Shown here: piece by piece, positions 33,110 to 41,955 of the stretch | Layout of the letters: the number at the start of each line of letters is the position of its first letter | How positions within the stretch are numbered: position 1 is the first letter of the stretch | NCBI GenBank assembly: GCA_016218085.1 | Contig: JACREY010000007.1 | Coordinates: 1 to 64,000, forward strand | Length of the DNA stretch: 64,000 bases | Direction of reading: 5' to 3' | DNA from: Ignavibacteriota bacterium | GTDB lineage: Bacteria > Bacteroidota > Ignavibacteria > Tepidaquicellales > Tepidaquicellaceae | Translations under genes and position numbers: made by a program | The notes under the pieces: model-generated | Seen by the model: the letters and a program-made list of their open reading frames with translations, nothing else | The model's database searches: none | What the model was told of the DNA's origin: nothing

Positions 33110-34342
33110 GTGGAAAGCAGAAACAGAACAGCTTTTTTTGTTATTTTCCTGACGATATTCATAGACCTTCTCGGATTCGGGATTATCATTCCCCTTCTCC
33201 CTGATTTCCTGAAGAACGTAACGATGGCAAACGAGTCTATGATTGGACTTGTGGTTGGAATTTTTTCATTGATGCAATTCATTTTCACTCCGGTATGGGG
33301 TTCGATGTCGGATATATACGGCAGGAAGCCAATACTGGTAATGAGCCTGGCGGGCAATGTTGTTTCTTATTTTTTAATGGCACTGGTTTTTGCGGGTATT
33401 TATCCTTCTTTGACTTTACTTATAATATCGAGAGCGCTTGCAGGAATTTTCTCGGCAAATCTATCAGCCGCTCAGTCAGTTGTATCGGATTTAACCACAA
33501 AAGAAAACCGCTCTAAGGGTATGGGTATTATCGGTGCTGCATTCGGACTCGGATTCGTATTCGGTCCGGCACTCGGCGGATTACTGGCTTTTAATTTCGG
33601 ATACGGCGTACCGCTTTTTCTTGCAGTAATATTTTCTTTAATTGCAACACTGCTTTGCATTTTTGTATTTAGGGAAACTCTCGATAAATCCCTTATGGAA
33701 GAAAACAAAAGGAACTTCAAAGGTGTTACTATAATTAATTTCAAGGGCGTTCACGATGTCATAGCAAACCGCAATGTTGGAATTTTTGTAATCATATTTT
33801 TCTTTATAACTTTTTCATTCGCAAATATTCATGCAACGTTTTTACTTTTTGCCGAAAGGAAAGACGGGCTGAGCCTGAATCAGGAAGATGTCGGACTTTT
33901 GCTTTCCTTTATAGGAGTTATCGGAGCAATAGTTCAAGGAGGAATGATAAAGTTCTTTAAAAATAAAATAGGTGAAGAAAAATCACTTATCATTGGGAAT
34001 ATCATGACCGGAATCGGACTAGCCCTTATTCCGTTCTGCACAACAATCCCGGTAATGCTTGGGGCGCTTACAATCCTAGCTTTCGGGAACGGTCTTAACA
34101 ACCCCATGGTGCTCGGATTGATTTCGCAGAATGTCGGACAGGATGAGCAGGGCTCTGTTCTGGGAATTAATCAGGCGCTTGGTTCACTTGCAAGATTCCT
34201 GGGACCGCTTTGGGGTGGATTTATTTACCAGAGCTTTGGTTATCATTCTCCGTTCATATCAGGTGCATTCTTTATGATTCTTATTACAATTTTCAGTTTA
34301 TATTATCTGAAGCCAGCTAAATCTATTGGCACCGGTTCTTAA
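33110..34342 (+). CDS. MFS transporter (TetA-like DHA1 family)
   Basis: A 410-residue protein starting at GTG 33110, 17 bases after the S2P gene. It has twelve predicted helices. The motif A signature G-S-M-S-D-I-Y-G-R-K-P-I-L lies between helices 2 and 3, and D-L-L-G-F-G-I-I-I-P-L-L-P in helix 1 is typical of the TetA/DHA1 multidrug branch. The G-A-A-F-G-L-G-F-V-F-G-P-A-L-G-G motif C of antiporters is present. It probably exports a small compound in exchange for protons. The substrate is not predictable. Confidence 0.85.
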   Translation: MESRNRTAFFVIFLTIFIDLLGFGIIIPLLPDFLKNVTMANESMIGLVVGIFSLMQFIFTPVWGSMSDIYGRKPILVMSLAGNVVSYFLMALVFAGIYPSLTLLIISRALAGIFSANLSAAQSVVSDLTTKENRSKGMGIIGAAFGLGFVFGPALGGLLAFNFGYGVPLFLAVIFSLIATLLCIFVFRETLDKSLMEENKRNFKGVTIINFKGVHDVIANRNVGIFVIIFFFITFSFANIHATFLLFAERKDGLSLNQEDVGLLLSFIGVIGAIVQGGMIKFFKNKIGEEKSLIIGNIMTGIGLALIPFCTTIPVMLGALTILAFGNGLNNPMVLGLISQNVGQDEQGSVLGINQALGSLARFLGPLWGGFIYQSFGYHSPFISGAFFMILITIFSLYYLKPAKSIGTGS

Positions 34343-34348
34343 AAAAAA

Positions 34349-35101
34349 TCAAATTAGTCCAATTACTCCAATCATTCTTCCGGAGTTATCCCTGTCCCTG
34401 CGGTATGAATGAAAAAGTTTTTCATTCTTAAACGTGCAATATTCAGAAACTTCGATATTTTCAGGTTTTACTCCGAGTTTTATAAGCTGTTTATAATTGT
34501 TCAGCTTTAAGTCAATAAAATATTTCCCGCTCCTTATTTCTTTAACATCATTTTCGAATAAATCATAAACATCTTTTCCTACTTCAAAATGTTCGGATGA
34601 GATTCCCGGTCCGATAAAAGCAAAAATATTTCCGGGATTTACAGAGAATTCGTTTTTTAGTTTTTCAACCGTAACAGTTGTGATTTTATTTAGGGTACCT
34701 TTCCAACCCGAATGGATTCCTGTTGTAATCTTTTTTGAGGGTTCATAAAGAAAGACTGGAATGCAGTCAGCAATGCTTATTGCAAGGAAGGTATTTTTTG
34801 TATTGGTATATAATGCATCGCTGTCTTCGAAGAATTTCGGTTCGGTTACATTATGCGATAACACAGAATGTGTCTGTCTCTGAAAAGAAACTCTGTCCTC
34901 TTCAATTCCAAGTTCGCGGAAAAATGTTGTCCTGTGCTTCCTGACATTTTCACTTTTGTCACCCACGTTATAGCTCAGGTTAAAATAAAACGGCGGCACT
35001 GCCCCGGCATAATGCCTTGTGCTGATACCGAATTTTAATTCGGGAAACCGGCTGAACATTTCTGATTTTATTATTTTTAATTTCGAATTATTATTATTCA
35101 T
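34349..35101 (-). CDS. pgeF: Peptidoglycan editing factor/purine nucleoside phosphorylase family protein (YfiH/LACC1)
   Basis: A 250-residue cytoplasmic protein with the conserved H-S in Q-R-Q-T-H-S, A-D-C-I-P-V-F-L-Y, H-S-G-W-K-G-T, and F-I-G-P-G-I-S-S-E-H-F-E-V. Together these give the Cys and two His that bind zinc in the family. Members cleave purine nucleosides, and in E. coli the protein removes wrongly built muropeptides. Its N-terminus overlaps the arfB stop by 8 bases, so the genes are co-transcribed. The former label multicopper oxidase/laccase should be avoided. Confidence 0.9.
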   Translation of the reverse strand: MNNNNSKLKIIKSEMFSRFPELKFGISTRHYAGAVPPFYFNLSYNVGDKSENVRKHRTTFFRELGIEEDRVSFQRQTHSVLSHNVTEPKFFEDSDALYTNTKNTFLAISIADCIPVFLYEPSKKITTGIHSGWKGTLNKITTVTVEKLKNEFSVNPGNIFAFIGPGISSEHFEVGKDVYDLFENDVKEIRSGKYFIDLKLNNYKQLIKLGVKPENIEVSEYCTFKNEKLFHSYRRDRDNSGRMIGVIGLI

Positions 35102-35501
35102 TAAAAAAATCTGCTCTCCTGCCTGATTTTTTTTGTGAAATGATTTTTTTGCTATTCAATCTTTCTTCTTTTGAAGATTTAGTAGGTTTTGTTTTGTGCC
35201 TCGGTTTTTCCTTTTTAAATGCTTTCTCCATCAGAAAATAAAATTTCTCTATTGATAAATTCCTGTTCAGAAGTTGAGAGCGCTCAGTTTGCGATACAAT
35301 TTTCAGCACCCCTTTTTTGTCAATTCTGTTCTTCAGTTTTTCAAGCAGAATTTTTTTTCCGGCATCATCAAGCAAGGCAGAATTCGGAATATCGAAGTTC
35401 AGTTCTATCTTTGTAGATACTTTATTAACGTTCTGACCGCCCTTACCGCCGCTCCGCGAAGCCCTGAAGACAAATTCACTTTCGAAGTTTTTTTCAATCA
35501 T
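35094..35501 (-). CDS. arfB: Alternative ribosome-rescue factor ArfB (peptidyl-tRNA hydrolase)
   Basis: A 135-residue protein with the class I release-factor GGQ loop in S-R-S-G-G-K-G-G-Q-N-V-N-K-V-S-T-K. There is no codon-recognition domain. The C-terminal tail is very basic (K-K-E-K-P-R-H-K-T-K-P-T-K) and in E. coli ArfB such a tail enters the empty mRNA channel of stalled ribosomes. It releases peptides from non-stop complexes. It is first in a two-gene unit with pgeF. Confidence 0.93.
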   Translation of the reverse strand: MIEKNFESEFVFRASRSGGKGGQNVNKVSTKIELNFDIPNSALLDDAGKKILLEKLKNRIDKKGVLKIVSQTERSQLLNRNLSIEKFYFLMEKAFKKEKPRHKTKPTKSSKEERLNSKKIISQKKSGRRADFFNE

Positions 35502-35670
35502 AAATTAAAATAAAATATTAAGGTTAATTTAAAAACCACAAAATAACTGACTATTCAATAAAAACCATTATTATCTTCTTTCATTTTTTACTTTATTCAT
35601 TGGTCATAATTTATTTACTTTATTAATAGATAAATGTTTTATAACTTTAAAGATAAAATAAAAATTTTAT

Positions 35671-36651
35671 ATGAACAGAATACTAACGGCAGTAATTTTT
35701 ATATTATTAATTTTCAAAATTTCATTTGCGCAGACGGGCGCAAAAATAGTTTACAGTTCAGATAATACAAAATCGAATTACTTCCAGATTTTCACAATGA
35801 ATGAAGACGGAAGCAAGAAGAAGCAGATTACAGATTTGCCGGCAAACTGCTCAAAGCCACGCTGGTCTCCGGACGGGACAAAGATAGTTTTCCAGACTGA
35901 TGACGACAGGATATTCTTAATTGTAAATGCAGATACCGAAACCCCCGAAGAGCCGATATTTATATTCGGAGGAAGCAATCCTTCATTTGCTGCTGACGGT
36001 GAGCAGATTATTTTCAACTCTGATCACGACGGCGCACTATCGATTTACATCATTGACCCCGCCGAAGGTGAAGCATATCTTCTATCTACAATCGGATATT
36101 CGAATCAACAGGTACTTTCGAAAGACGGGAAATATTTAGTGTACTCAGCTTTTTACGAAGGCAATAAATGTGTGATGATGACAGACCTCGAAGATACAAC
36201 AGATGAAAACACAATTCAGATAAACGTTAACGACAATGCCAACCTGCTTCCAGATTTATCTTCGGATGCAAACATGGTTGTATATTCAGGATTTAACAGC
36301 CAGCTCAACGGTACGATATATATTTTCAACAACGGCAAAGAAACAGCTCTGTCGAAAGGCATCACAAGCTGCAACCTGCCAAAGTTTTCTCCGGACGACA
36401 AGAAAATTGCATTTCTCTCAATAGGTCAGAATTCGGTGAGTCTGTTTACAATGGGAATTAGCGGTGAGAATAAAAATCCTGTTAAGAATAAAGGGGGCAG
36501 CATAGGGACTTACAAATGGCTCGACAATGACAGAATAATATATGATGCTGAAAACGGAACAGAATACCAGATTGGAATAGTAGACGTAAATACAGGCAAG
36601 AATGTTATGCTTACAAGTGAGGGCAATAATCTTCATCCGGATTTCTTTTAA
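35671..36651 (+). CDS. Exported TolB-like beta-propeller protein (PD40 repeats)
   Basis: A 326-residue protein with a signal peptide ending I-S-F-A-Q. At least five blades carry the WD40-like PD40 pattern, such as C-S-K-P-R-W-S-P-D-G-T-K-I-V-F, and the repeated L-P-D-L-S-S-D and L-P-K-F-S-P-D-D-K-K-I-A-F. TolB is the best-known relative, but the N-terminal alpha/beta domain of TolB is absent and no Tol/Pal genes lie near, so a general periplasmic binding propeller is the safer call. There is no T9SS tail. metF follows after 28 bases. Confidence 0.78.
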   Translation: MNRILTAVIFILLIFKISFAQTGAKIVYSSDNTKSNYFQIFTMNEDGSKKKQITDLPANCSKPRWSPDGTKIVFQTDDDRIFLIVNADTETPEEPIFIFGGSNPSFAADGEQIIFNSDHDGALSIYIIDPAEGEAYLLSTIGYSNQQVLSKDGKYLVYSAFYEGNKCVMMTDLEDTTDENTIQINVNDNANLLPDLSSDANMVVYSGFNSQLNGTIYIFNNGKETALSKGITSCNLPKFSPDDKKIAFLSIGQNSVSLFTMGISGENKNPVKNKGGSIGTYKWLDNDRIIYDAENGTEYQIGIVDVNTGKNVMLTSEGNNLHPDFF

Positions 36652-36679
36652 TAATTTTTGAAAACTTAATTTACTTAAT

Positions 36680-37630
36680 TTGAAAGTAGTCGAACATTTA
36701 GAAAAAGCTAAAAATCCATTGATAAGTTTTGAAATCATCCCACCCCTGAGGGGCGGCGACATAAAGCAGATATTCAATATTATCGATGACCTGATAAAGT
36801 ATAATCCGCCTTTTATAGATGTAACTTCGCATTCAGCCGAAGTGCAGTATGAAGAGACACCCGAAGGTATAAAAAAGAAAATTAAACGCAAAAGGCCCGG
36901 TACAATTGGGCTGTGTGTGGCTATAAAGAATAAATACAATGTAGAAGCAGTACCTCATCTGCTTTGTTCGGGCTTTACTAAAGAAGAAACAGAAGACGCG
37001 CTTATCGAGCTGAATTATCTCGGGATAGAAAACGTTCTTGCCGTCCGCGGAGATGAGAGAGAGTACAAGAAACCTGTTCCGCAAGGCAAGACAAGTAACG
37101 TATATACTATCGACCTCATCCAGCAGATTAAAAATATGAATAACGGCATTTATCTGGAAGAGGACCTGCTTGATGCTACTTCCACCGATTTTTGTATGGG
37201 AGTAGGAGGATACCCTGAAAAGCATTTTGAAGCACCAAATCTAAAAACTGACATAAAATACCTGAAAGATAAAATAGATGCCGGCGCTCACTACATAGTA
37301 ACCCAGATGTTCTTCAACAACGAACACTATTTTAATTTTGTAAAAATGTGCAGAGAAGCAGGAATAACCGTGCCGATAATTCCGGGGATAAAAATTCTTA
37401 CAACAAAAAAACATTTATCCAGCCTTCCCAAAGATTTCATAATCGAGATTCCCGAAGCTCTTTCGGATGAGATACATAATTCAGACAGCAAACACACTCA
37501 GGAAATCGGAATAAACTGGGCATATAAGCAAGTTGAGGAATTATTTAACTTCGGAGTGCCCGCTGTACATTTTTATATTTTGCAAAATTCAATTCCAATG
37601 CAAAAACTGATTAAAAAACTGAATATATAA
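36680..37630 (+). CDS. metF: 5,10-methylenetetrahydrofolate reductase
   Basis: A 316-residue FAD-dependent TIM-barrel enzyme that makes 5-methyl-THF for methionine synthesis. The start is TTG at 36680, which gives the full N-terminal strand (I-S-F-E-I-I-P-P). The active-site Glu is in that motif, N-V-L-A-V-R-G-D is the folate/FAD-binding strand, and Y-P-E-K-H-F-E-A and Q-M-F-F-N-N are family blocks. Residues I-P-I-I-P-G-I-K-I are also typical. It is followed by a terminator, so it ends the two-gene run with the propeller protein. Non-ATG start is the only oddity. Confidence 0.94.
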   Translation: MKVVEHLEKAKNPLISFEIIPPLRGGDIKQIFNIIDDLIKYNPPFIDVTSHSAEVQYEETPEGIKKKIKRKRPGTIGLCVAIKNKYNVEAVPHLLCSGFTKEETEDALIELNYLGIENVLAVRGDEREYKKPVPQGKTSNVYTIDLIQQIKNMNNGIYLEEDLLDATSTDFCMGVGGYPEKHFEAPNLKTDIKYLKDKIDAGAHYIVTQMFFNNEHYFNFVKMCREAGITVPIIPGIKILTTKKHLSSLPKDFIIEIPEALSDEIHNSDSKHTQEIGINWAYKQVEELFNFGVPAVHFYILQNSIPMQKLIKKLNI

Positions 37631-37742
37631 GTATTATTATCTTGAAATTCCGAATAATTGTTGATATTTTAGAGAGATGAAATTAATTAAGATTTTAATA
37701 TTTTATAACGCAAAATATACGAATATTACATAAGAACTTTGA

Positions 37743-37777
37743 AAAAAGTGTATCCCGTAAAGATACACTTTTTTTTT
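37743..37777 (+). terminator. Intrinsic terminator after metF
   Basis: The stem AAAAAGTGTATC (37743-37754) pairs with GATACACTTTTT (37762-37773) and is followed by a further T run. It lies about 115 bases past the metF stop and 25 bases before the next start. Confidence 0.8.
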
Positions 37778-37802
37778 GTGCTTAATTTAAAAGGGAAACA
37801 AT

Positions 37803-38429
37803 ATGGAAGTACATAAATTTATAAGTCTCTTCGGTAAAAACGAAGCAGAAAAAATCGAAGTTCTGTCTTATCAGTACGTCGGAAGAAAAAAAGTAGTAAC
37901 ATATGTTCCTTTAAATTACGTGGACAAGCTTACATTTGAGATGTCGTTTGCGGGAGCAGGGAAAATCGGCAATTATGATATGTGCACTTTCAGAATGAAA
38001 GGTCTAGGCACTTATCTTCCCGGAAGCAAGTCGAATCCATTTGCCGGAAAGAAGGGAAAGCTTTCATTTGAGGAAGAAGTCAGACTTGAGATAGAGACAA
38101 GCGAGCACGACCTAGATAAAGTGATTGATGCACTGCTTGCAAATCACCCATACGAAGAAGTTGCTTATGAAGTATATGATTTCCGGAAACGCTCCGGCGA
38201 GCCTTCAACGGTTTTTATAAGTTTCAGGAAACCCATGACTCTGAAGGAAATAATTTCACGGGTAAACAGGAAAATCCAATCCGCAAATTTAATAGCAAAT
38301 GCAAAGCTAAAAAATATTTGTTTTACGGTAAACACAGACGAAAAAATGCTTGCAACGACATTAAAGGAAAAGAACTGCAAGTTGTTAGTAATTTCAGAGC
38401 AAAATAAAATAAAATTTAAATATATATAA
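37803..38429 (+). CDS. Nif3-like protein lacking the N-terminal metal-binding half
   Basis: A 208-residue protein matching the PII/CutA-like middle domain that is inserted in many Nif3/YqfO proteins: T-Y-V-P-L-N-Y-V-D-K-L, A-G-A-G-K-I-G-N-Y-D-M-C-T-F, G-T-Y-L-P-G-S-K-S-N-P-F and A-N-H-P-Y-E-E-V-A-Y-E-V-Y. Residues about 145-208 look like a decayed start of the Nif3 C-terminal half (K-P-M-T-L-K-E-I). The dimetal-site His and Glu residues of full Nif3 are absent. Its stop overlaps the next start by one base. In many genomes a full Nif3 gene stands directly before this zinc-ribbon gene, so this is a reduced version. Function unknown. Confidence 0.7.
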   Translation: MEVHKFISLFGKNEAEKIEVLSYQYVGRKKVVTYVPLNYVDKLTFEMSFAGAGKIGNYDMCTFRMKGLGTYLPGSKSNPFAGKKGKLSFEEEVRLEIETSEHDLDKVIDALLANHPYEEVAYEVYDFRKRSGEPSTVFISFRKPMTLKEIISRVNRKIQSANLIANAKLKNICFTVNTDEKMLATTLKEKNCKLLVISEQNKIKFKYI

Positions 38430-39280
38430 TGGAAGAAACCAATTTAGAACAGACACCTTTAGAACCTGAAAAGACACAGGAACAGGGGGGGGGGAATGAA
38501 GAGGAATCAAGGATACTTGAATTCTTTGAATACAGGGAAGGGATACAAAAGCCGAATCTCGCTGAAAAGCTGACTCTTCTTTATGAGCTTACCAAAATCG
38601 ATAAAGAGCTGGCAGAAATAGACGAAGAAAAGGGCGACCTTCCTGAAAAAATCGGAGCATTAACGGAAAACATCGAGACTATCGAGAAAATCATATTGGA
38701 AGATTCATCAAAAGTCGAACAGTTTGAAACCGAAAAACAGCAGCTGATAAAAGACAATAAAGCTTACGAAGAAAAAATGAGCAAGTACGACGAGCAAAAG
38801 TACAGTGCAAAGAGCAACAAGGAATACGATGACATAGTGAAATCAATTGACGTTTACATCGACCTCATTCAGAAAAACGAAGCAAGAATAAAGGAAATCG
38901 AATCTCAAAATTCAGTAGTTACAAAAGATATTGAAGAGCGCACGGCCAAAAACGAGGAATATAAAAAAGATCTTGAAGAAAACAAGGAAATGCTTAATGA
39001 ACTGAACACTGAATTCGAAGACGAGGAAAAAGAACTTGATGCAAAGCGTGAGGTATTAATAGTTAAACTTGATGATGAAACCAGAAGCCTGTACGAAAGA
39101 ATCAATAGCGGCTTTATGAAAGGCGAAGCCACAGCAATAGTCAGAAAGGGAAACTGCAGCGGCTGTTATAATTCAGTTCCACCACAGCGGGAAATAGAAA
39201 TCAAGATGGCAGAAGAAATTTTCACATGTCAATCCTGCGGTAGGATTTTAATTGACGAATCGCTTGTTCCGAATAATTAG
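38429..39280 (+). CDS. CT398-like coiled-coil zinc-ribbon protein
   Basis: A 283-residue protein. Residues about 40-215 form a long charged coiled coil (K-L-T-L-L-Y-E-L onward, rich in Glu and Lys). The C-terminus is a C4 zinc ribbon: C-S-G-C in K-G-N-C-S-G-C-Y and C-Q-S-C in F-T-C-Q-S-C-G-R. This is the CT398/DUF164-type architecture, usually encoded next to Nif3, as here. Its molecular role is uncertain; RNA or DNA binding through the ribbon has been proposed. A run of ten G lies in codons 19-22 and could shift frame. Confidence 0.88.
   Translation: MEETNLEQTPLEPEKTQEQGGGNEEESRILEFFEYREGIQKPNLAEKLTLLYELTKIDKELAEIDEEKGDLPEKIGALTENIETIEKIILEDSSKVEQFETEKQQLIKDNKAYEEKMSKYDEQKYSAKSNKEYDDIVKSIDVYIDLIQKNEARIKEIESQNSVVTKDIEERTAKNEEYKKDLEENKEMLNELNTEFEDEEKELDAKREVLIVKLDDETRSLYERINSGFMKGEATAIVRKGNCSGCYNSVPPQREIEIKMAEEIFTCQSCGRILIDESLVPNN
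38485..38494 (+). repeat. Homopolymeric G10 tract inside a coding region
   Basis: Ten consecutive G encode the end of a Gln codon and three Gly near the N-terminus of the zinc-ribbon protein. Such a run is rare in an AT-rich genome and is prone to slippage. The frame is open at ten. Confidence 0.95.
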
Positions 39281-39291
39281 AAGTTCTTTTT

Positions 39292-39681
39292 AATATCCAT
39301 TCCGTTTTAGGCAATCGCGCAGGTCCGCTGCGAGGCGGGCAGTGAGGAAAGTCCGGACTCCATAGAAGCAGGGATGCCGGGAGAAATTCCCGGGTTTTTC
39401 AGGCGGCAACGTCGAAAGACAGAAAGTGTTACAGAAAAGCAAACTTCCCCACACGGGGTAAAGGTGAAACGGCAGGGTAAGAGCCTACCATCCGCAGAGC
39501 AATCTGCGGGATTGACAAACCTCATCCGGAGTAAGACCATGTATAGGGAGTAGAAGTTCTGCTTGCTTTATAAGCTCCCGGGGTAGGTCGCAAGAATCTT
39601 TTAAGTAATTAAAAGATAAGATAAATGATTGCCATCCGCCACGGCGGATACAGAATCCGGCTTATTAAACGGAATGGATAT
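39292..39681 (+). ncRNA. rnpB: RNase P RNA (class A)
   Basis: The RNA subunit of the tRNA 5'-processing ribozyme. The 5' core GAGGAAAGTCCGGACTCC, the central AACGGCAGGGTAAGAG and the 3' core, which contains ATAAATGATTGCC and ACAGAATCCGGCTTA, are all present. The ends pair in P1: 39292-39309 with 39665-39681. The variable hairpin before the 3' core is CCGCCACGGCGG, matching the REP-like palindrome near 2640. It follows the zinc-ribbon gene on the same strand and converges on nadA. Confidence 0.96.
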
Positions 39682-39689
39682 TAACTTAT

Positions 39690-40640
39690 TTAACTCATCT
39701 TCAGCATACGCAGTATCGGCTTCAATGCTTTAACTCTCAAATCTTCATTCAAAGTAATCTCAGGGGTTTTATTCTTCATACACAAATAAAGTTTTTCCAT
39801 TGTATTAAGTTTCATATAAGGGCATTCGTTACAGGAGCAGGATGCTTCCGGCGGTGCTGCAATAAAAATTTTATCAGGGGCTTTTTTCTTCATCTGATTC
39901 AAAATTCCGGGTTCTGTAGCAACAATAAATTCTTTTGCAGAATCTTCCTGAACAAATTTAAGCAATGCGCTCGTCGAGCCAATGAAATCCGAATAGTTAA
40001 GAACGGTTTCCTCGCACTCAGGATGCGAAATTATTTTTGCATCCGGGTGTTCGGTTCTCAGATGCAATATTTTTTTTTCGCTGAATGTTTCGTGAACTAT
40101 GCAGGACCCCTGCCAAAGCAGCATTTCCCTGCCTGTTTTCTTTATTAAGTACTTGCCCAGATTCTTATCGGGTGCAAAAATTATTTTCTGATCTTCCGGA
40201 AGCTGAGCAACTATTTTTTCTGCATTCGAAGACGTACATATGATATCCGAAATTGCCTTCACTTCTGCAGAGCAGTTCACATAGCTGATCACAATATGGT
40301 CAGGAAATTTATTTTTCATTTTTTGCAGCATCGATGCAGGGCATCCTTCTGCAAGTGAGCATCCCGCTTTCATATCGGGGAGAATCACGAGTTTGCCTGG
40401 ATTCAGTATCTTCGCGGTTTCCGCCATAAAATGCACACCTGCAAAAACTATGACATCGGCTTCAGTTTTCTGTGCTGCCTGAGCAAGCTGAAGGCTGTCG
40501 CCAATGTAATCAGCAATATCCTGAATTTCCGATTCCTGGTAAAAGTGTGCAAGAATTACCGCATTCATTTCTTTTTTAAGCCGCAGTATTTCCTCTTCGT
40601 AATTTACTTCAACCGTATCTATGTTTTGTGTTTTAAGCAT
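39690..40640 (-). CDS. nadA: Quinolinate synthase A
   Basis: A 316-residue enzyme that condenses iminoaspartate with dihydroxyacetone phosphate for NAD synthesis. Conserved blocks include [32 protein letters not shown] and D-M-K-A-G-C-S-L-A. Cys for the 4Fe-4S cluster occur in K-A-G-C-S, in V-N-C-S-A-E and in C-S-C-N-E-C-P-Y-M. No nadB or nadC lies in the window. It is a single-gene unit, convergent with rnpB. Confidence 0.95.
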   Translation of the reverse strand: MLKTQNIDTVEVNYEEEILRLKKEMNAVILAHFYQESEIQDIADYIGDSLQLAQAAQKTEADVIVFAGVHFMAETAKILNPGKLVILPDMKAGCSLAEGCPASMLQKMKNKFPDHIVISYVNCSAEVKAISDIICTSSNAEKIVAQLPEDQKIIFAPDKNLGKYLIKKTGREMLLWQGSCIVHETFSEKKILHLRTEHPDAKIISHPECEETVLNYSDFIGSTSALLKFVQEDSAKEFIVATEPGILNQMKKKAPDKIFIAAPPEASCSCNECPYMKLNTMEKLYLCMKNKTPEITLNEDLRVKALKPILRMLKMS

Positions 40641-40762
40641 AAAATTATTTTTGACAAGTCCAAATTAACTTTTTTATATCTTTATTAATATGAAACAAAT
40701 AGTATCACTAAATAATTTAATAGTGAATTACATCTCTCCGAATAATTTGTTAAATTTAAATA

Positions 40763-41434
40763 ATGAAAGCAATGATACTCGCGGCGGGATATGGCACAAG
40801 GCTAAAGCCATTGACAGACAGCATTCCGAAGGCACTTGTGCCGTTCAACGGAGAGCCGATGATTAATTACCAGATAAGGAAGCTGGTAAAATGCGGTTTC
40901 GACGAAATAATTGTAAATGCACATCACTTTGCGGAGCAGATAACGGAATACTTCAAAAAAAATTCTTTAGGAGCAAGAATACACGTAAGCGTAGAAAAAG
41001 AAATTCTCGGTACAGGCGGCGGGATATTGAATGCGGAGAAATTCCTGAAAAATGAAGAATTTTTTCTTGTAGTCAATGTAGATGTATATACCAATTTCGA
41101 TTTTTCCAGTTTAATCGAGTTTCATAAATCTGGAAATGCCATTTCATCGCTTGCAGTTCAGAAAAGGAAGACAAAGAGATATCTTGAATTCGACGGCAGT
41201 ATGGAACTGCTAAGACGCGAAACGGAAAACTCCGTTAAAGAAAATTTATATGCATTCAACGGAGTACACATCATTTCAAATAAAATTTTCCAGAACAGAA
41301 AAATAGAATTTTCCGATATAATTGATTTGTATTTTGAATTGATAAATAAAGGAAGCGTAGTTTACGGCTTTAATATCGGAAATTGCGAATTCAGAGATTT
41401 AGGGAAAATCGCAAATCTACAATACACTATATAA
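40763..41434 (+). CDS. NDP-sugar pyrophosphorylase family nucleotidyltransferase (MurU-like)
   Basis: A 223-residue enzyme with the nucleotidyltransferase signature M-I-L-A-A-G-Y-G-T-R-L-K-P-L-T and P-K-A-L-V-P-F. G-T-G-G-G-I-L-N-A and V-V-N-V-D-V-Y (metal-binding Asp) follow. Length and motifs fit MurNAc-1-phosphate uridylyltransferase or a similar sugar-1-phosphate nucleotidyltransferase without a C-terminal acyltransferase domain. It stands alone. A recycling role for wall sugars is likely but not shown by context. Confidence 0.8.
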   Translation: MKAMILAAGYGTRLKPLTDSIPKALVPFNGEPMINYQIRKLVKCGFDEIIVNAHHFAEQITEYFKKNSLGARIHVSVEKEILGTGGGILNAEKFLKNEEFFLVVNVDVYTNFDFSSLIEFHKSGNAISSLAVQKRKTKRYLEFDGSMELLRRETENSVKENLYAFNGVHIISNKIFQNRKIEFSDIIDLYFELINKGSVVYGFNIGNCEFRDLGKIANLQYTI

Positions 41435-41457
41435 TATTTTAAGAAATTAATAAAACC

Positions 41458-41694
41458 TTATCCTACATTTTCGAGTCTTTTTATCAGGGGGATTTCTTTC
41501 ATTATTTTACGTTCTATTCCGGCACGGAGTGTCATTAAGTTAAGCGGGCAGGCATAGCAAGCGCCGAGGAGTTTTACTTTGACAATGAAGTCATCAGTAA
41601 TTTCAACCAGTTCAACATCTCCCCCGTCAATTTGCAAATAAGGGCGGAGATTTTTTAGGACGTTTTCTACTTTTTCGAATAATTCCTGATTCAT
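41458..41694 (-). CDS. NifU-like C-terminal domain protein (Fe-S cluster scaffold)
   Basis: A 78-residue protein made only of the NifU C-terminal domain. The motif L-L-G-A-C-Y-A-C-P-L-N-L-M-T-L-R-A-G-I-E holds the C-x-x-C that carries a transferable 4Fe-4S cluster, and G-G-D-V-E-L-V-E is the usual first strand. Free-standing Nfu proteins deliver clusters to apo-enzymes; MtaB (41956) and NadA (39690), both cluster enzymes, are close by. It is a single-gene unit, convergent with the gene at 40763. Confidence 0.9.
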   Translation of the reverse strand: MNQELFEKVENVLKNLRPYLQIDGGDVELVEITDDFIVKVKLLGACYACPLNLMTLRAGIERKIMKEIPLIKRLENVG

Positions 41695-41741
41695 AACATA
41701 TTAAAATAGTAAAATAGTTTGTGAAATTAAATCCTTTTAAA

Positions 41742-41769
41742 ATCGGCATTCGTGAATCGGCATTCGTGA
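41742..41769. repeat. Two tandem copies of a 14-bp unit
   Basis: ATCGGCATTCGTGA occurs twice in a row between the nfu-like gene and mtaB. It is in a 260-base spacer that otherwise looks AT-rich and empty apart from the promoters of both genes. Confidence 0.8.
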
Positions 41770-41955
41770 ATAGATAAGCAAGGCGGCTTAAACAAGACAA
41801 GATAAATGTCAAATAAAATTGGGGAATAATTATTGAAAACATAGATTTCCTTGAAAATTTCAAGAATTTTAAACAAAATTTCTTTGTTTTAGTAAAAAAA
41901 CAGTAATATTTATTTTTCCATTAATTTAAGTTTGAAAAATTCCTAAATTTAGATA

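Noticed and set aside
39305-39540. Minus-strand ORF of 77 codons across rnpB
   Set aside because: It overlaps the RNase P RNA core, which is fully recognisable by sequence and end pairing.
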